Source: Solobacterium sp.
GTDB lineage: Bacteria > Bacillota_I > Bacilli_A > Erysipelotrichales > Erysipelotrichaceae
Length of the DNA: 63,203 nt
Assembly (NCBI GenBank): GCA_017459725.1
Contig: JAFUCL010000054.1
Span: 1 to 63,203, forward strand
Direction of reading: 5' to 3'
Part shown: in pieces, positions 34,181-44,385 of the stretch
Numbering within the stretch: the stretch's first letter is position 1
How the letters are laid out: each line of letters opens with the position of its first letter
Translations under genes and position numbers: made by a program
The notes under the pieces: generated by a model
Told to the model about the DNA's origin: nothing
The model's database searches: none
Seen by the model: the letters and a program-made list of their open reading frames with translations, nothing else

Positions 34181-35317
34181 TCAGTGCTCGTAGTGCGCCG
34201 CAACCTTCTTCAGGTTCTCGATGATCGGGAGATGCTGGGGGCATACACCTTCGCACTGTCCGCAGCCGATGCATTCGGAAGCTTTGCCGAACTTCTTGTT
34301 CAGAATCTCGTAATTGGTGAAGTTGATCGTCCAGCCTTTTTCCTCCAGATGTTCACGCATGTCTTCGTTGTAGATGGAGAAATACTGGGGAATGGCAATG
34401 TGCATCGGGCAGCCTTCCGTGCAGTAAGAGCATCCGGTACAGGGAATCGCCGTCTGTGCATTGATGATATCCGCAGCTTTGAAGCAGAGCTGCTTTTCTT
34501 CTTCCTTCAGCGGCACGAAGTTCTTCATATAGCCGATATTGTCCTGAATCTGGGCAGGATTGCTCATACCGGACAGAACGACCATAACCTCCGGCAGGCT
34601 TGCCGCAAAGCGGATTGCCCAGCTCGGAACGGACGCACCCGCATCATACTCTTTAAATACGGCTTCAGCTTCTGCCGGTACTCTTGCCAGGGTGCCCCCT
34701 TTGCACGGTTCCATGACGATGACCTTCTTGCCGTGCTTTACCGCTGTTTCATAGCAGGCTCTTGACTGGATCCACTGGCTCTCCCAGTCCAGGTAATTGA
34801 TCTGCAGCTGTACGAATTCCATCTCCGGATGTCTGGTGAGAATGTCATCCAGCATCTCTGCCGTATCGTGGAATGAGAAACCGGCATGTCTGATCTTACC
34901 TTCCGCCTTCTTTTCCAGCAGCCATGAGAAGCAGTCAAACTGTTCATACTTCGGCAGCATATCCGCTTCAATGCCGTGCAGCAGATAGTAGTCAAAATAT
35001 CCTGCACCTGTTTTGTTCAGCTGTTCATTGAACACTTTGTCCATATCCTCGCGTGAATTGAAGAAGCCGGCATGCAGCTTTGTGGCCAGGGTAAAGCTCT
35101 CCCGCGGATATCTTTCCACAAGCACTTCCTTGGCAGCTCGTTCACTTGCGAAACCGTTGTACATCCATGCTGTATCAAAGTACGTGAAGCCGTTTTCCAT
35201 GAAGCAGTCAACCATCTGCTTCAACTGTTCGATATCAATGTCAGCCGCATTGTTGGGATCTTTCCGGGGCAGTCTCATAAGACCGAAACCGAGTTTCTTT
35301 TCAGGCATAAACTCCAT
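34181..35317 (-). CDS. Aldo/keto reductase with C-terminal 4Fe-4S domain
   Basis: 378 residues from the ATG at 35317 (GGAGG upstream). A TIM-barrel aldo/keto reductase with the catalytic Asp/Tyr region (FDTAWMYNG) and Lys (ATKLH) is followed from about residue 295 by two ferredoxin-like motifs, CTGCSYCTEGCP and CIGCGQCEGVCP. This fused form is common in anaerobes and probably takes electrons from ferredoxin; substrate unknown. Cotranslated with the GNAT gene. Confidence 0.92.
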   Translation of the reverse strand: MEFMPEKKLGFGLMRLPRKDPNNAADIDIEQLKQMVDCFMENGFTYFDTAWMYNGFASERAAKEVLVERYPRESFTLATKLHAGFFNSREDMDKVFNEQLNKTGAGYFDYYLLHGIEADMLPKYEQFDCFSWLLEKKAEGKIRHAGFSFHDTAEMLDDILTRHPEMEFVQLQINYLDWESQWIQSRACYETAVKHGKKVIVMEPCKGGTLARVPAEAEAVFKEYDAGASVPSWAIRFAASLPEVMVVLSGMSNPAQIQDNIGYMKNFVPLKEEEKQLCFKAADIINAQTAIPCTGCSYCTEGCPMHIAIPQYFSIYNEDMREHLEEKGWTINFTNYEILNKKFGKASECIGCGQCEGVCPQHLPIIENLKKVAAHYEH

Positions 35318-35396
35318 TATGTTCTCCTCCGTCATTTTTTGAAATTATACAGGAACAGCTCCGGGTATTGGAATAGCTGCTGTACATTTCAATAAA

Positions 35397-35427
35397 GAAA
35401 AAGACAGAGGTCCGAAGACCCCTGTCT
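35397..35427 (-). terminator. Terminator of the low-complexity protein gene
   Basis: An 11-bp stem (35402-35412/35417-35427, TTCG loop on the minus strand, one G-U pair) is followed by TTTTTCTTT. Confidence 0.9.
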
Positions 35428-35441
35428 GATATGACTGATTG

Positions 35442-36428
35442 TTACTGACCGAGCAGCTGGCTGGCAATGTTGAACAGCGAACCGACGTTGATCTGGCCGT
35501 TGCTGTTGAAGGCGCTCTGACTGCCGTTGCTGAGCAGTGAGTAGAGCTGCTGTGCCTGCGCATTGTTGCCGGTGTTGCCGTTCAGGAAGCTTTCAAGAGC
35601 GGCAGCGGCTGCTGTGTTGTTGTTTGAGGAAGCTGCTGCGCCGAACGGAATTGCACCGCTGTTTGCAGTTGTTGTCTGCGGCTGTGCGGAAGCTGCCGGC
35701 TTGGAACCGCCGAACAGAGCACTGAGAAGTCCGCCGGAACTCTGGGTTGTTGTCTGCGGCTGCGGTTCAGGCTTGGATCCGCCGAGCAGGCTGCTCAGAA
35801 GACCGCCGGAGCTCTGTGTGGTTGTCTGCTGCTGTGCAGGAGCTGCTGCACCGAGCAGAGAGCCGAGCAGGTTTCCTGCTGTGGAGCCGGAAGAAGAACC
35901 GGACATGCTGCCGAGCAGAAGGTTAAGCAGAGCACCGGTGCTGCTGGAATTGCTGCCTCCCATCAGGCTGGACAGAAGTGACAGACCGGAGCCGAGTGCA
36001 CTTGAATTGGACTGCTTGCCCTTGAAGAGCTTCAGCAGAGCAATCAGCACAAGGATATCCTTGAAGTCGAGCTTGCCGTCAAAGAGTGCCTTTACAGCTG
36101 CACTGTTTGTCGGGTTGGCACGTTCTGTGCTTGTAAAGCCGCCTGTATACGCAAGAAGTTCTTTCGGATCGATTGTCCCGGCTGACTTGAGCATAAGCTG
36201 CATAACGCCGTTGTCGCTCAGAGCCTGGGTAACTGCTGCCAGAGCTTCCGGTGCTGCGTCGGCACCGAGGATTCCCTTCAGCATAGCTGTCTGGGCATCA
36301 TCTTCACCCGGCATCAGTGCACGTGTTGCATTCTCTTCATTCTTTGCGACGAGATCCGTGATCATTTCCGGATTGTTTTCGAGCTGGGAAAGAACCTTCG
36401 TTGTCAGATCATTATAATTCTCACTCAT
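35442..36428 (-). CDS. Low-complexity Ser/Gly/Leu-rich repeat protein of unknown function
   Basis: 328 residues with a strong GGAGG site. Residues 1-135 are an ordinary helical region (MSENYNDLTTKVLSQLENNPEMITDLV). From about 136 onward the sequence is dominated by Ser, Gly, Leu, Gln, Thr and Asn, with the unit QTTTQSSGGLLS-LLGGSKP occurring twice in tandem and related GLLSSL/LGSLLG motifs before it. No signal peptide, transmembrane segment or sorting motif is seen, so it is probably cytosolic. Composition recalls self-assembling or DUF937-like GLLGxLLGG proteins, but I do not recognise the family. Monocistronic with its own terminator, and GC content like its neighbours. Confidence 0.8.
   Translation of the reverse strand: MSENYNDLTTKVLSQLENNPEMITDLVAKNEENATRALMPGEDDAQTAMLKGILGADAAPEALAAVTQALSDNGVMQLMLKSAGTIDPKELLAYTGGFTSTERANPTNSAAVKALFDGKLDFKDILVLIALLKLFKGKQSNSSALGSGLSLLSSLMGGSNSSSTGALLNLLLGSMSGSSSGSTAGNLLGSLLGAAAPAQQQTTTQSSGGLLSSLLGGSKPEPQPQTTTQSSGGLLSALFGGSKPAASAQPQTTTANSGAIPFGAAASSNNNTAAAAALESFLNGNTGNNAQAQQLYSLLSNGSQSAFNSNGQINVGSLFNIASQLLGQ
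35693..35837 (-). repeat. Tandem 72-bp repeat in the low-complexity gene
   Basis: Two units (about 35693-35765 and 35766-35837) are similar at DNA level and encode the tandem 24-residue QTTTQSSGGLLS-type repeat. This makes recombination or copy-number change possible. Confidence 0.65.
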
Positions 36429-36513
36429 TTTCCATTTACCTCCAGTTGGTACGTCTATATTTATCGTAAACTTTTTAAGAAGTTTTGTGTGAACTTTTGC
36501 TGATTTTTTACAA

Positions 36514-36555
36514 TTCGGGTATAAAAAAACACTCCCTGCACATACAGAGAGTGTT
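36514..36555 (-). terminator. Terminator of the purine operon
   Basis: An 11-bp stem (36528-36538/36545-36555) is followed on the minus strand by TTTTTTAT, 15 bp past the fhs stop. Confidence 0.88.
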
Positions 36556-36569
36556 CATAATACCGTGAA

Positions 36570-38243
36570 TCAGAAGAGACCTGTGATACGGCCGTTCTCA
36601 TCGACATCGATGTTCTCGGCAGCCGGCACCTTCGGCAGACCGGGCATTGTCATGATGTCACCGGTCAATGCAACCAGGAAGCCTGCCCCTGCGGATACCT
36701 TCAGATTTCTGACGGTGATCTCGAAGTTCTTCGGCGCACCGAGCAGATTTGCATTGTCGGAGAAGGAATACTGAGTCTTCGCAACGCAGATCGGCAGATT
36801 GCCGTAACCAAGTTCGGTCAGTTCCTTTGCCTGCTTCTTTGCGGCCGGCAGAAGAACGGCTCTGTCCGCATGATAGATCTTCTGGGCAATGGCATTGAGC
36901 TTGTTTTCAATCGTGTCTTCAACATCATAGGAGAAGCTGAAATCATTCGGTTCTTCACAGAGACGGATGACTTCCTCAGCGAGAGCTTTGCCGCCTTCGC
37001 TGCCCTTTTCCCAGACTTCACTGAGAGCGACGTTGATGCCGAGCTCTTTGCACTTGTCTTCGATCAGCTGCAGTTCAGCTTTTGTATCGGTGACGAATGC
37101 GTTGATGGCAACCACGCACGGAAGCTTATATACGTCACGGATATTGGAGATATGCTGCAGAAGGTTCGGCAGACCCTTTTCAAGCGCTGCCAGGTTCTCG
37201 TTGCCGAGATCCTTTTTCTTCGCACCGCCGTGCAGCTTCAGTGCGCGCACTGTTGCTACAACGACAACTGCACTCGGATGCAGACCGGCCAGACGGCACT
37301 TGATGTCGAGGAACTTCTCGGCACCGAGGTCAGCACCGAAGCCGGCCTCTGTAACCGCATAGTCACCCAGACGCATTGCAATCTGTGTAGCCATAACGGA
37401 GTTGCAGCCGTGTGCGATATTTGCGAACGGACCGCCGTGGATGAATGCCGGTGTGCCTTCCAGTGTCTGTACAAGATTCGGCTTCAGAGCATCCTTCAGC
37501 AGAGCTGCCATAGCACCTTCTGCCTTCAGGTCATGCGCTGTTACCGGCTTGCCGTCGTATGAATATGCGACAACGATTCTTGCCAGTCTTGCCTTCAGGT
37601 CGGGAATATCACTGGCCAGACACAGCACTGCCATGATTTCAGACGCAACGGTAATGTCGAAGCCGTCTTCACGCGGTGTGCCGTTTGCCTTGCCGCCAAG
37701 ACCATCCACTACATTACGCAGCTGACGGTCATTCATATCCACACAGCGCTTCCAGACAATGCGTCTGACATCGATGTTAAGTTCATTGCCCTGCTGAATA
37801 TGGTTGTCCAGCATGGCTGCGAGCAGGTTGTTGGCTGCACCGATGGCATGGAAGTCACCGGTGAAGTGCAGGTTGATGTCCTCCATCGGAACAACCTGGG
37901 CATGACCGCCGCCGGCAGCACCGCCCTTGACACCGAATACCGGTCCCAGGGAAGGCTCACGCAGGGCAACAATGACGTTCTTGCCGAGGGCTCTGAGACC
38001 GTCCGCAAGACCGATTGTTGTGGTTGTCTTTCCTTCTCCGGCAGGAGTCGGGTTGATGGCTGTTACCAGAATCAGTTTGCCGTCCGCACGCTTGTTTTCC
38101 TTCAGGATGCGGTAGTCGATCTTTGCTTTGTACTTGCCGTACAGTTCCAGATACTCTTCATCTACGCCGGCTGTTTCTGCAATTTCCGTAATCGGCTTCA
38201 TTTCGCAGGCCTGGGCGATTTCAATATCACTTAAATATGCCAT
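36570..38243 (-). CDS. fhs: Formate-tetrahydrofolate ligase
   Basis: 557 residues, full length. ATP-dependent synthesis of 10-formyl-THF from formate. P-loop [18 protein letters not shown] near 67-84, then [17 protein letters not shown] and DINLHFTGD. Last gene of the purine operon, 18 bp after purL: it supplies the formyl donor for PurN and AICAR transformylase in the same transcript, and the ZTP riboswitch at the head senses lack of that donor. In this organism, formate may come from pyruvate formate-lyase (inference). Confidence 0.97.
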   Translation of the reverse strand: MAYLSDIEIAQACEMKPITEIAETAGVDEEYLELYGKYKAKIDYRILKENKRADGKLILVTAINPTPAGEGKTTTTIGLADGLRALGKNVIVALREPSLGPVFGVKGGAAGGGHAQVVPMEDINLHFTGDFHAIGAANNLLAAMLDNHIQQGNELNIDVRRIVWKRCVDMNDRQLRNVVDGLGGKANGTPREDGFDITVASEIMAVLCLASDIPDLKARLARIVVAYSYDGKPVTAHDLKAEGAMAALLKDALKPNLVQTLEGTPAFIHGGPFANIAHGCNSVMATQIAMRLGDYAVTEAGFGADLGAEKFLDIKCRLAGLHPSAVVVVATVRALKLHGGAKKKDLGNENLAALEKGLPNLLQHISNIRDVYKLPCVVAINAFVTDTKAELQLIEDKCKELGINVALSEVWEKGSEGGKALAEEVIRLCEEPNDFSFSYDVEDTIENKLNAIAQKIYHADRAVLLPAAKKQAKELTELGYGNLPICVAKTQYSFSDNANLLGAPKNFEITVRNLKVSAGAGFLVALTGDIMTMPGLPKVPAAENIDVDENGRITGLF

Positions 38244-38261
38244 GTTAACTCCTTCATCTCC

Positions 38262-41200
38262 TTAGCGGAAGAACTTTACTGCGGATCTGAACAGACCCAT
38301 ATCATAGTTGCCCGGTACATTGCGGTACAGTGATTTCCCTACACGTTCCGCATGTCCCATCTTACCGAAGATTCTGCCGTCCGGCGAAGTAATTCCCTCG
38401 ATTGCCATGAACGACCCGTTCGGATTGAATTCTGTCAGACTGCTCGGTTCTCCGCAAAGATCCACATACTGTGTAGCAATCTGTCCCTTTGCCTCAAGTT
38501 CCTTCAGCAGTGCGTCGCTTGCGATAAAGCGTCCTTCACCGTGTGAAATCGGAACCGTGCAGATATCTCCCGGCTTCAGTTCACTGAGCCACGGTGAGAG
38601 GCTGCTGGCAACTCTTGTATGTACGATTCTGGACTGATGACGTCCGATCGTGTTGAAGGACAGGGTAGGACATGTATCGTCCGTATCAATGATCCGGCCA
38701 TACGGCACAAGACCGAGTTTGATCAGTGCCTGGAAACCGTTGCAGATACCCAGCATCAGACCGCTTCTCTGATCCATCAGTTCACTGACCGCATCCTTGA
38801 CCGCAGGATTGCGGAAGAATGCCGTAATGAACTTCGCCGAACCATCCGGTTCATCACCTCCGGAGAATCCGCCCGGGATGACGATCATGTTTGCTTCTTT
38901 TACTTTGGCCGCAAAGCGTTCAACGCTTTCACTGACATCCGCTGCCGAGAGATTGCGCACAATGACGATCTCCGCATCCGCGCCGGCATCGATCAGTGCT
39001 CTTGCCGTGTCATATTCACAGTTGGTTCCCGGGAAGACCGGAATCAGTGCTTTCGGTTTTACTGTATGAACCGTGGATGTAATAACGGACGGAGCGTTGT
39101 ATGTCACTTTGCGGATCTTCTCTGTTTCATCACCTGCTCTTGTCGGATATACCTTCTCAAGAACACTTTCGTTCAGACGGAACAGATCAGCTGTCTTTTC
39201 GCAGTCACTGCCGATCCGGATTTCCGCTTCCGCAAGTGTGCAGCCGATGAGCTGTGCATCACATGTGCCGCTGATTTCCGCAATCAGAGCACCCGGATAT
39301 GCACGGTACCAGTCAATATCCGTTTCCGCAGCCGCAAAGCCGATGTCATTGCCGAAGGACATCTTCATAACGCCTTCCGCAATGCTGTTTTCAACTGCCC
39401 ACGCAGCTCTGACAAGACCTTCGGTGCAGAGCTTCCGGAATTCTTTCCAGTCGTTCATTCCGAAGAAGTATACGTTATGTCCTGCTTCCTTGAATTCAGG
39501 GGAGAGAACTTCATGTGCCTTGACAGGCGCAATCGCAAATGAGATCAGGGTAGGCGGTACATCCAGATCCATGAAGGATCCTGACATGGAATCCTTGCCG
39601 CCGATGGCCGCAATCTTCAGTTCCATCTGTGCATCCAGCGCACCGAGCAGTGCCGCAAACGGCTTGCCCCAGCGTTCCGGTTCATTGCGCAGACGCTCGA
39701 AGAATTCCTGGAATGTCAGATATGCTTTTTCGGGATCAGCACCGGCCGCAATCAGCTTGGCAACCGATGTATATACCGCATTGTATGCGCCTCTGTACGG
39801 ATCGATGGTCATCTGGTCCGGATCAGAGCCCCATGCCATTACACTTGCCTGTTCTGTTGTATGTCCAGGAAGCACCGGGAACAGTGCTGCCATAGCCTGT
39901 GCCGGTGTGCTCTGGTTCCTGCCGCCGAACGGCATCAGGACACTGCCTGCACCGATCGTGCTGTCAAAACGTTCCACCAGACCTCTTCTGCCGGCACTCT
40001 TGAGACTGCCCGCAATATCCTTAAGGCTCTTCTCAGCGGATACACCGAGAGCGGAACGGTCAGCTTTACGCACAGCTGCTTCCGCATGCTTGATTGCACC
40101 GTTGGTATTCAGGAATGCTCTGGAGAGATCGGCAATCGTCTGTCCCTTCCATTCCATGACCATGCGCGGTGATTCCGTAACCACTGCCACTTTGTATGCT
40201 TCGAGGTTTTCCTTTGCAGCTTCGGCAATGAATCTTTCTTCATCCTCTGCCGCAATGACGACAGCCATACGTTCCTGTGATTCGGAAATCGCCAGTTCCG
40301 TACCGTCGAGTCCTTCGTACTTCTTTCTTACCGCATCGAGATTGATCTTCAGACCGTCTGCCAGTTCACCGATGGCAACACTGACACCGCCGGCACCGAA
40401 GTCGTTGCAGCGCTTGATCATGCGTGTTACTTCGCTGTTTCTGAACAGTCTCTGCAGTTTTCTTTCTTCCGGCGCATTACCCTTCTGCACTTCACTTGCC
40501 ATGGTCTGCAGTGATTTCAGGTTGTGCGTCTTGGAAGAACCGGTCGCTCCGCCGATACCGTCTCTGCCGGTGCGTCCGCCCAGCAGGATCACGATATCAC
40601 CCGGCTGCGGCCGTTCACGTACAACGTTATCCGCCTTGACCGCACCGACCACGGCACCGCATTCCAGACGTTTTGCCACATAGCCTTCATGATAGACTTC
40701 AGCGACATGTCCGGTTGCCAGACCAATCTGGTTGCCGTAGGAGGAATAACCCGCGGCAGCAGTCTGCGCAATCTTACGCTGCGGCAGTTTGCCGGGCAGG
40801 GTGTCCTTCAGGGAAGCACGCGGATCACCGCCGCCGGTGAAGCGCATTGCCTGGTGGACATATGCTCTTCCGGAGAGCGGGTCACGGATACAGCCGCCGA
40901 TGCAGGTAGCCGCACCGCCGAACGGTTCGATTTCCGTAGGATGGTTATGTGTTTCGTTCTTGAACATGAGCAGCCAGTCTTCTTCCTGACCGTCCACATC
41001 CGCATTCACATGGATTGAGCAGGCATTGATTTCCTCCGACTCATCCAGTTCCGGCAGCTCTCCGCGTCTCTTCAGCGCCTTGGCACCGATTGTCGCAAGA
41101 TCCATCAGGGTTTCAGCACGGCTTGTATTCTCACCGTAGACTTCCCTGCGCAGATCCTGGTAACGCGCATAGGCTGCCTGCACTTCCGGATCCTCAATCT

Positions 41201-41909
41201 CGGTTTTATCGAGATGGGTGGAGAAGGTCGTATGACGGCAGTGATCCGACCAGTATGTATCAACCACTCTGATTTCGGTAATGGTCGGGTCTCTCTTCTC
41301 CTCATCACGGAAGTAAGCCTGCAGGAAAGCCAGATCATCCGGATCCATGGCAAGTCCCAGGGTATCCAGCAAGGCGGCGAGTTCCTGCTCATTCATATTG
41401 ATGAACCCGGTTACGGTATCCACTGTTTCCGGCTGTGCATAGACAGCTTTCAGTGTTTCCGGAAGATCAAGGGAAGCTTCCCTTGTCTCCACCGGGTTGA
41501 TGACGTGATGTTTCACCGCTTCAATGTCGGCTTCACTCAGTTTTCCGTACAGTGCATAGATTCTGGCATTCGCAACCAGAGGTCTTTCACCCTGGCTCAG
41601 CAGCTGAATGCACTGGGCTGCGGAATCCGCGCGCTGATCAAACTGACCCGGCTGTGCTTCCACACCAAATACATAGTCCGCATCAACCGCCGGCATATCA
41701 TCGGTAACGATATCGAGCTGAGGTTCGGAAAATACGGTTGTTTTTGCATATTCAAACAGTTCCGGGTCGATGTCCTCCACATCATAGCGGTTCATCACCC
41801 GTACGTTTTCAATGTTTGTCAGTCCGAGAAAGGAACGGATTTCTGCCAGCAGACCTGCTGCCTCAGGCGCAAAACCCGGGCGTTTCTCCACATATACCCG
41901 ATATACCAT
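38262..41909 (-). CDS. purL: Phosphoribosylformylglycinamidine synthase, single-chain
   Basis: 1215 residues. Fourth purine step: FGAR plus glutamine and ATP give FGAM. Order: PurS-like N-terminus, linker, two AIRS-like ATP-binding halves (DSYWSDHCRHTTFSTHL, then NETHNHPTEIEPFGGAATC-type stretch near 335-353), and a C-terminal glutamine amidotransferase with the nucleophile Cys in LGICNGFQA and His in ISHGEGRF. Bacillus uses separate PurS, PurQ and PurL; this is the long form seen in clostridia and Bacteroides. Overlaps the purD stop by 1 bp. Confidence 0.97.
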   Translation of the reverse strand: MVYRVYVEKRPGFAPEAAGLLAEIRSFLGLTNIENVRVMNRYDVEDIDPELFEYAKTTVFSEPQLDIVTDDMPAVDADYVFGVEAQPGQFDQRADSAAQCIQLLSQGERPLVANARIYALYGKLSEADIEAVKHHVINPVETREASLDLPETLKAVYAQPETVDTVTGFINMNEQELAALLDTLGLAMDPDDLAFLQAYFRDEEKRDPTITEIRVVDTYWSDHCRHTTFSTHLDKTEIEDPEVQAAYARYQDLRREVYGENTSRAETLMDLATIGAKALKRRGELPELDESEEINACSIHVNADVDGQEEDWLLMFKNETHNHPTEIEPFGGAATCIGGCIRDPLSGRAYVHQAMRFTGGGDPRASLKDTLPGKLPQRKIAQTAAAGYSSYGNQIGLATGHVAEVYHEGYVAKRLECGAVVGAVKADNVVRERPQPGDIVILLGGRTGRDGIGGATGSSKTHNLKSLQTMASEVQKGNAPEERKLQRLFRNSEVTRMIKRCNDFGAGGVSVAIGELADGLKINLDAVRKKYEGLDGTELAISESQERMAVVIAAEDEERFIAEAAKENLEAYKVAVVTESPRMVMEWKGQTIADLSRAFLNTNGAIKHAEAAVRKADRSALGVSAEKSLKDIAGSLKSAGRRGLVERFDSTIGAGSVLMPFGGRNQSTPAQAMAALFPVLPGHTTEQASVMAWGSDPDQMTIDPYRGAYNAVYTSVAKLIAAGADPEKAYLTFQEFFERLRNEPERWGKPFAALLGALDAQMELKIAAIGGKDSMSGSFMDLDVPPTLISFAIAPVKAHEVLSPEFKEAGHNVYFFGMNDWKEFRKLCTEGLVRAAWAVENSIAEGVMKMSFGNDIGFAAAETDIDWYRAYPGALIAEISGTCDAQLIGCTLAEAEIRIGSDCEKTADLFRLNESVLEKVYPTRAGDETEKIRKVTYNAPSVITSTVHTVKPKALIPVFPGTNCEYDTARALIDAGADAEIVIVRNLSAADVSESVERFAAKVKEANMIVIPGGFSGGDEPDGSAKFITAFFRNPAVKDAVSELMDQRSGLMLGICNGFQALIKLGLVPYGRIIDTDDTCPTLSFNTIGRHQSRIVHTRVASSLSPWLSELKPGDICTVPISHGEGRFIASDALLKELEAKGQIATQYVDLCGEPSSLTEFNPNGSFMAIEGITSPDGRIFGKMGHAERVGKSLYRNVPGNYDMGLFRSAVKFFR

Positions 41910-43171
41910 TAGCCCTCCTGAATTGCTTTCTGTCCGATATCCTTCCGGCAGAAGGCATTTTCAAACGATACATGTTCTGCCTGGCTGTACGCATCCGCCA
42001 CAGCCTCTTTCACAGTGCTGCCAAGACCGATGACACCGAGCACACGGCCGCCGTTGGTAACGAGCACACCGTCTTTGAGTGCCGCGCCTGCCACAATGAC
42101 TCTGTCCTTGACGGAATCCTCAATGGCAATCGGGAAGCCCTTCTCATATTTGCCGGGGTAGCCTGCGGAAGCGAGAATCACGCAGCAGCTGGCGCCTTCA
42201 CGGAAGACAACATCCTCCGGCTTCAGCGTTCCCTCGGTCACCTTCATCATGATCGTAAGCAGATCACTCTCAAGCAGCGGCAGAACCGCCTGTGTTTCAG
42301 GATCACCGAAGCGGCAGTTATACTCGATCACCTTGGGTCCGTCTTTGGTAAGCATCAGGGAGAAATACAGGCATCCCCTGAATTCCCGGCCTTCTGCTTC
42401 CATTGCCCGGATCGTCGGAAGGAAGATCGTATTCATGCTTTCTTCGGCAATCTCTTTTGTATAGAACGGGTTGGGTGCGATAGCTCCCATACCGCCTGTA
42501 TTCAGACCTTTGTCTCCGTCCAGAGCTCTCTTATGATCCATGGACGAAACCATCGGCACCAGTGTCTTTCCGTCCGTAAATGTCAGAACAGATACTTCCG
42601 GACCTTCCAGATACTCTTCCACAACAACCCTGGAACCGGCATCCCCAAAGGCTTTGTCCGCCATCATGGAACGCACTGCCTGTTCGGCATCTTCACGTGT
42701 TTCCGCAATGACCACACCTTTGCCGAGCGCCAGACCGTCCGCCTTGATCACAATCGGCAGCGCTGACGTCTTAATATACGCAAGAGCCGCATCCATATCA
42801 TCAAACACTTCATACGCTGCGGTCGGAATGTTGTACCTGCGCATCAGATCCTTTGCAAAACTCTTGCTGGCTTCAATCACCGCCGCCTTCTGCACCGGTC
42901 CGAAGCACGGAATACCCACCGCATTCAGCGCATCCACCGCGCCGAGTGCCAGCGGATCATCCGGTGTGACTACGGCATAATCAACCGCATGTTCCACAGC
43001 GAATGCCGTAATGCCTTCTATATCCGTTGCGCTTACCGCCACACACTCAGCCAGATCCGCAATACCGCCGTTGCCGGGGAGTGCGTAGATCTTTTCAACC
43101 TCGGGATTCTCCTTCAGTTTTTTGATAATCATGTGTTCGCGGCCGCCGCTGCCAATAACGATCAGTTTCAT
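41909..43171 (-). CDS. purD: Phosphoribosylamine-glycine ligase
   Basis: 420 residues, full length. ATP-grasp enzyme making GAR. Signatures: MKLIVIGSGGREHMIIKKL start, CFGPVQKAAVIEASKSFAKDL, VIKADGLALGKGV, and FRGCLYFSLMLTKDGPKVIEYNCRFGDPE-type metal site (about 267-296). Spaced 19 bp from the AICAR transformylase gene upstream. Confidence 0.97.
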   Translation of the reverse strand: MKLIVIGSGGREHMIIKKLKENPEVEKIYALPGNGGIADLAECVAVSATDIEGITAFAVEHAVDYAVVTPDDPLALGAVDALNAVGIPCFGPVQKAAVIEASKSFAKDLMRRYNIPTAAYEVFDDMDAALAYIKTSALPIVIKADGLALGKGVVIAETREDAEQAVRSMMADKAFGDAGSRVVVEEYLEGPEVSVLTFTDGKTLVPMVSSMDHKRALDGDKGLNTGGMGAIAPNPFYTKEIAEESMNTIFLPTIRAMEAEGREFRGCLYFSLMLTKDGPKVIEYNCRFGDPETQAVLPLLESDLLTIMMKVTEGTLKPEDVVFREGASCCVILASAGYPGKYEKGFPIAIEDSVKDRVIVAGAALKDGVLVTNGGRVLGVIGLGSTVKEAVADAYSQAEHVSFENAFCRKDIGQKAIQEG

Positions 43172-43190
43172 AAGTCAGTTTCTCCGTTTA

Positions 43191-44369
43191 TCAATGATGG
43201 AACAGACGCATACCCGTGAAGGCCATTACGATACCGTAACGGTCAGCTGTCTCGATGACATTGTCATCACGGATGGATCCGCCCGGCTCAACAATGTATG
43301 CAGCACCGGATTTGCGTGCTCTTTCCACGTTGTCACCGAACGGGAAGAATGCATCGGAGCCGACCGTCAGACCGGTCTGCTTGCTGATCCACTCAGCACG
43401 TTCCTCACGGGTCAGCGGTTCCGGACGCACGCTGAAGATCTTCTGCCATTCACCATCGCGCAGAACATCATCGCACTCATCGGAGATGTACAGGTCGATG
43501 GCATTGTCACGGTCTGTGCGGTGCACTGTATCCAGGAACGGCAGAGCCAGAACCTTCGGATTCTGTCTCAGCCACCAGTTGTCTGCTTTCTGTCCTGCCA
43601 GTCTTGTGCAGTGAATACGGCTCTGCTGGCCGGCACCGACACCGATTGCCTGACCGTCCTTGACATAGCAGACGGAATTGGACTGTGTATATTTCAGCGT
43701 GATCAGGGAGACCATCATATCGATCTTTGCCTGATACGGGAGTTCCTTGTTCTTGGTGACGATGTTTGCGAATACTTCATCTGTCACTTTGTAGTTGTTG
43801 TGTCCCTGTTCAAAGGTAATGCCGAATACATCCTTGTATTCCTGGGCTGCCGGTTCGTAGTCTGCATCGATCTGCACAACGTTGTAAGCGCCGCCCTTCT
43901 TCTTTTTCAGGATCTTCAGGGCATCTTCCGTATAACCCGGAGCGATGACACCGTCGGATACTTCCGCTCTGAGATACTTCGCAGTAGCCGCATCGCAGAC
44001 ATCACTGAGAGCAGCCCAGTCACCGAATGAGGACAGACGGTCTGTTCCTCTGGCTCTGATATAAGCAGATGCGATCGGTGTGATCTCAGCATCCGGTTTA
44101 ACGAAGTAGATCTGTCTTTCCACATCCGTCAGTTCCTTGGCAACAGCTGCGCCGGCCGGGGATACATGCTTGAAGGATGCTGCGGAAGGAAGACCTGTAG
44201 CTTCCTTGAGTTCCTTGACCAGCTGCCATGAATTCAGGGCATCCAGGAAGTTGATGAATCCCGGTTTTCCGTTAAGAACCGTAACAGGAAGTTCGCTTCC
44301 GTCACGCATGAAAATCTTTGCCGGTTTCTGATTCGGATTACAGCCGTATTTGAGTTCCAGTTCGTTCAT
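43191..44369 (-). CDS. Stand-alone AICAR transformylase (PurH C-terminal domain only)
   Basis: 392 residues from the ATG at 44369; AGGAGG lies 8 bp upstream of it but only 2 bp from the earlier ATG at 44375. Formylates AICAR with 10-formyl-THF. It opens ELKYGCNPNQKPAKIF, and has the catalytic region SFKHVSPAGAAV (KH motif), RIHCTRLAGQKAD and SDAFFPFGDNVERA. The N-terminal IMP cyclohydrolase half (about 200 residues) of ordinary PurH is absent; that role falls to the preceding gene. The missing half is not a truncation, because the site and start are intact. Confidence 0.94.
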   Translation of the reverse strand: MNELELKYGCNPNQKPAKIFMRDGSELPVTVLNGKPGFINFLDALNSWQLVKELKEATGLPSAASFKHVSPAGAAVAKELTDVERQIYFVKPDAEITPIASAYIRARGTDRLSSFGDWAALSDVCDAATAKYLRAEVSDGVIAPGYTEDALKILKKKKGGAYNVVQIDADYEPAAQEYKDVFGITFEQGHNNYKVTDEVFANIVTKNKELPYQAKIDMMVSLITLKYTQSNSVCYVKDGQAIGVGAGQQSRIHCTRLAGQKADNWWLRQNPKVLALPFLDTVHRTDRDNAIDLYISDECDDVLRDGEWQKIFSVRPEPLTREERAEWISKQTGLTVGSDAFFPFGDNVERARKSGAAYIVEPGGSIRDDNVIETADRYGIVMAFTGMRLFHH

Positions 44370-44385
44370 ATTCATATCCTCCTGC

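Noticed and set aside
35693..35837. CRISPR-like direct repeats
   Set aside because: The two repeats are adjacent, coding and without spacers.
43191..44369. AICAR transformylase gene as a truncated purH pseudogene
   Set aside because: It has its own AGGAGG and start, an intact domain, and a cyclohydrolase gene beside it.
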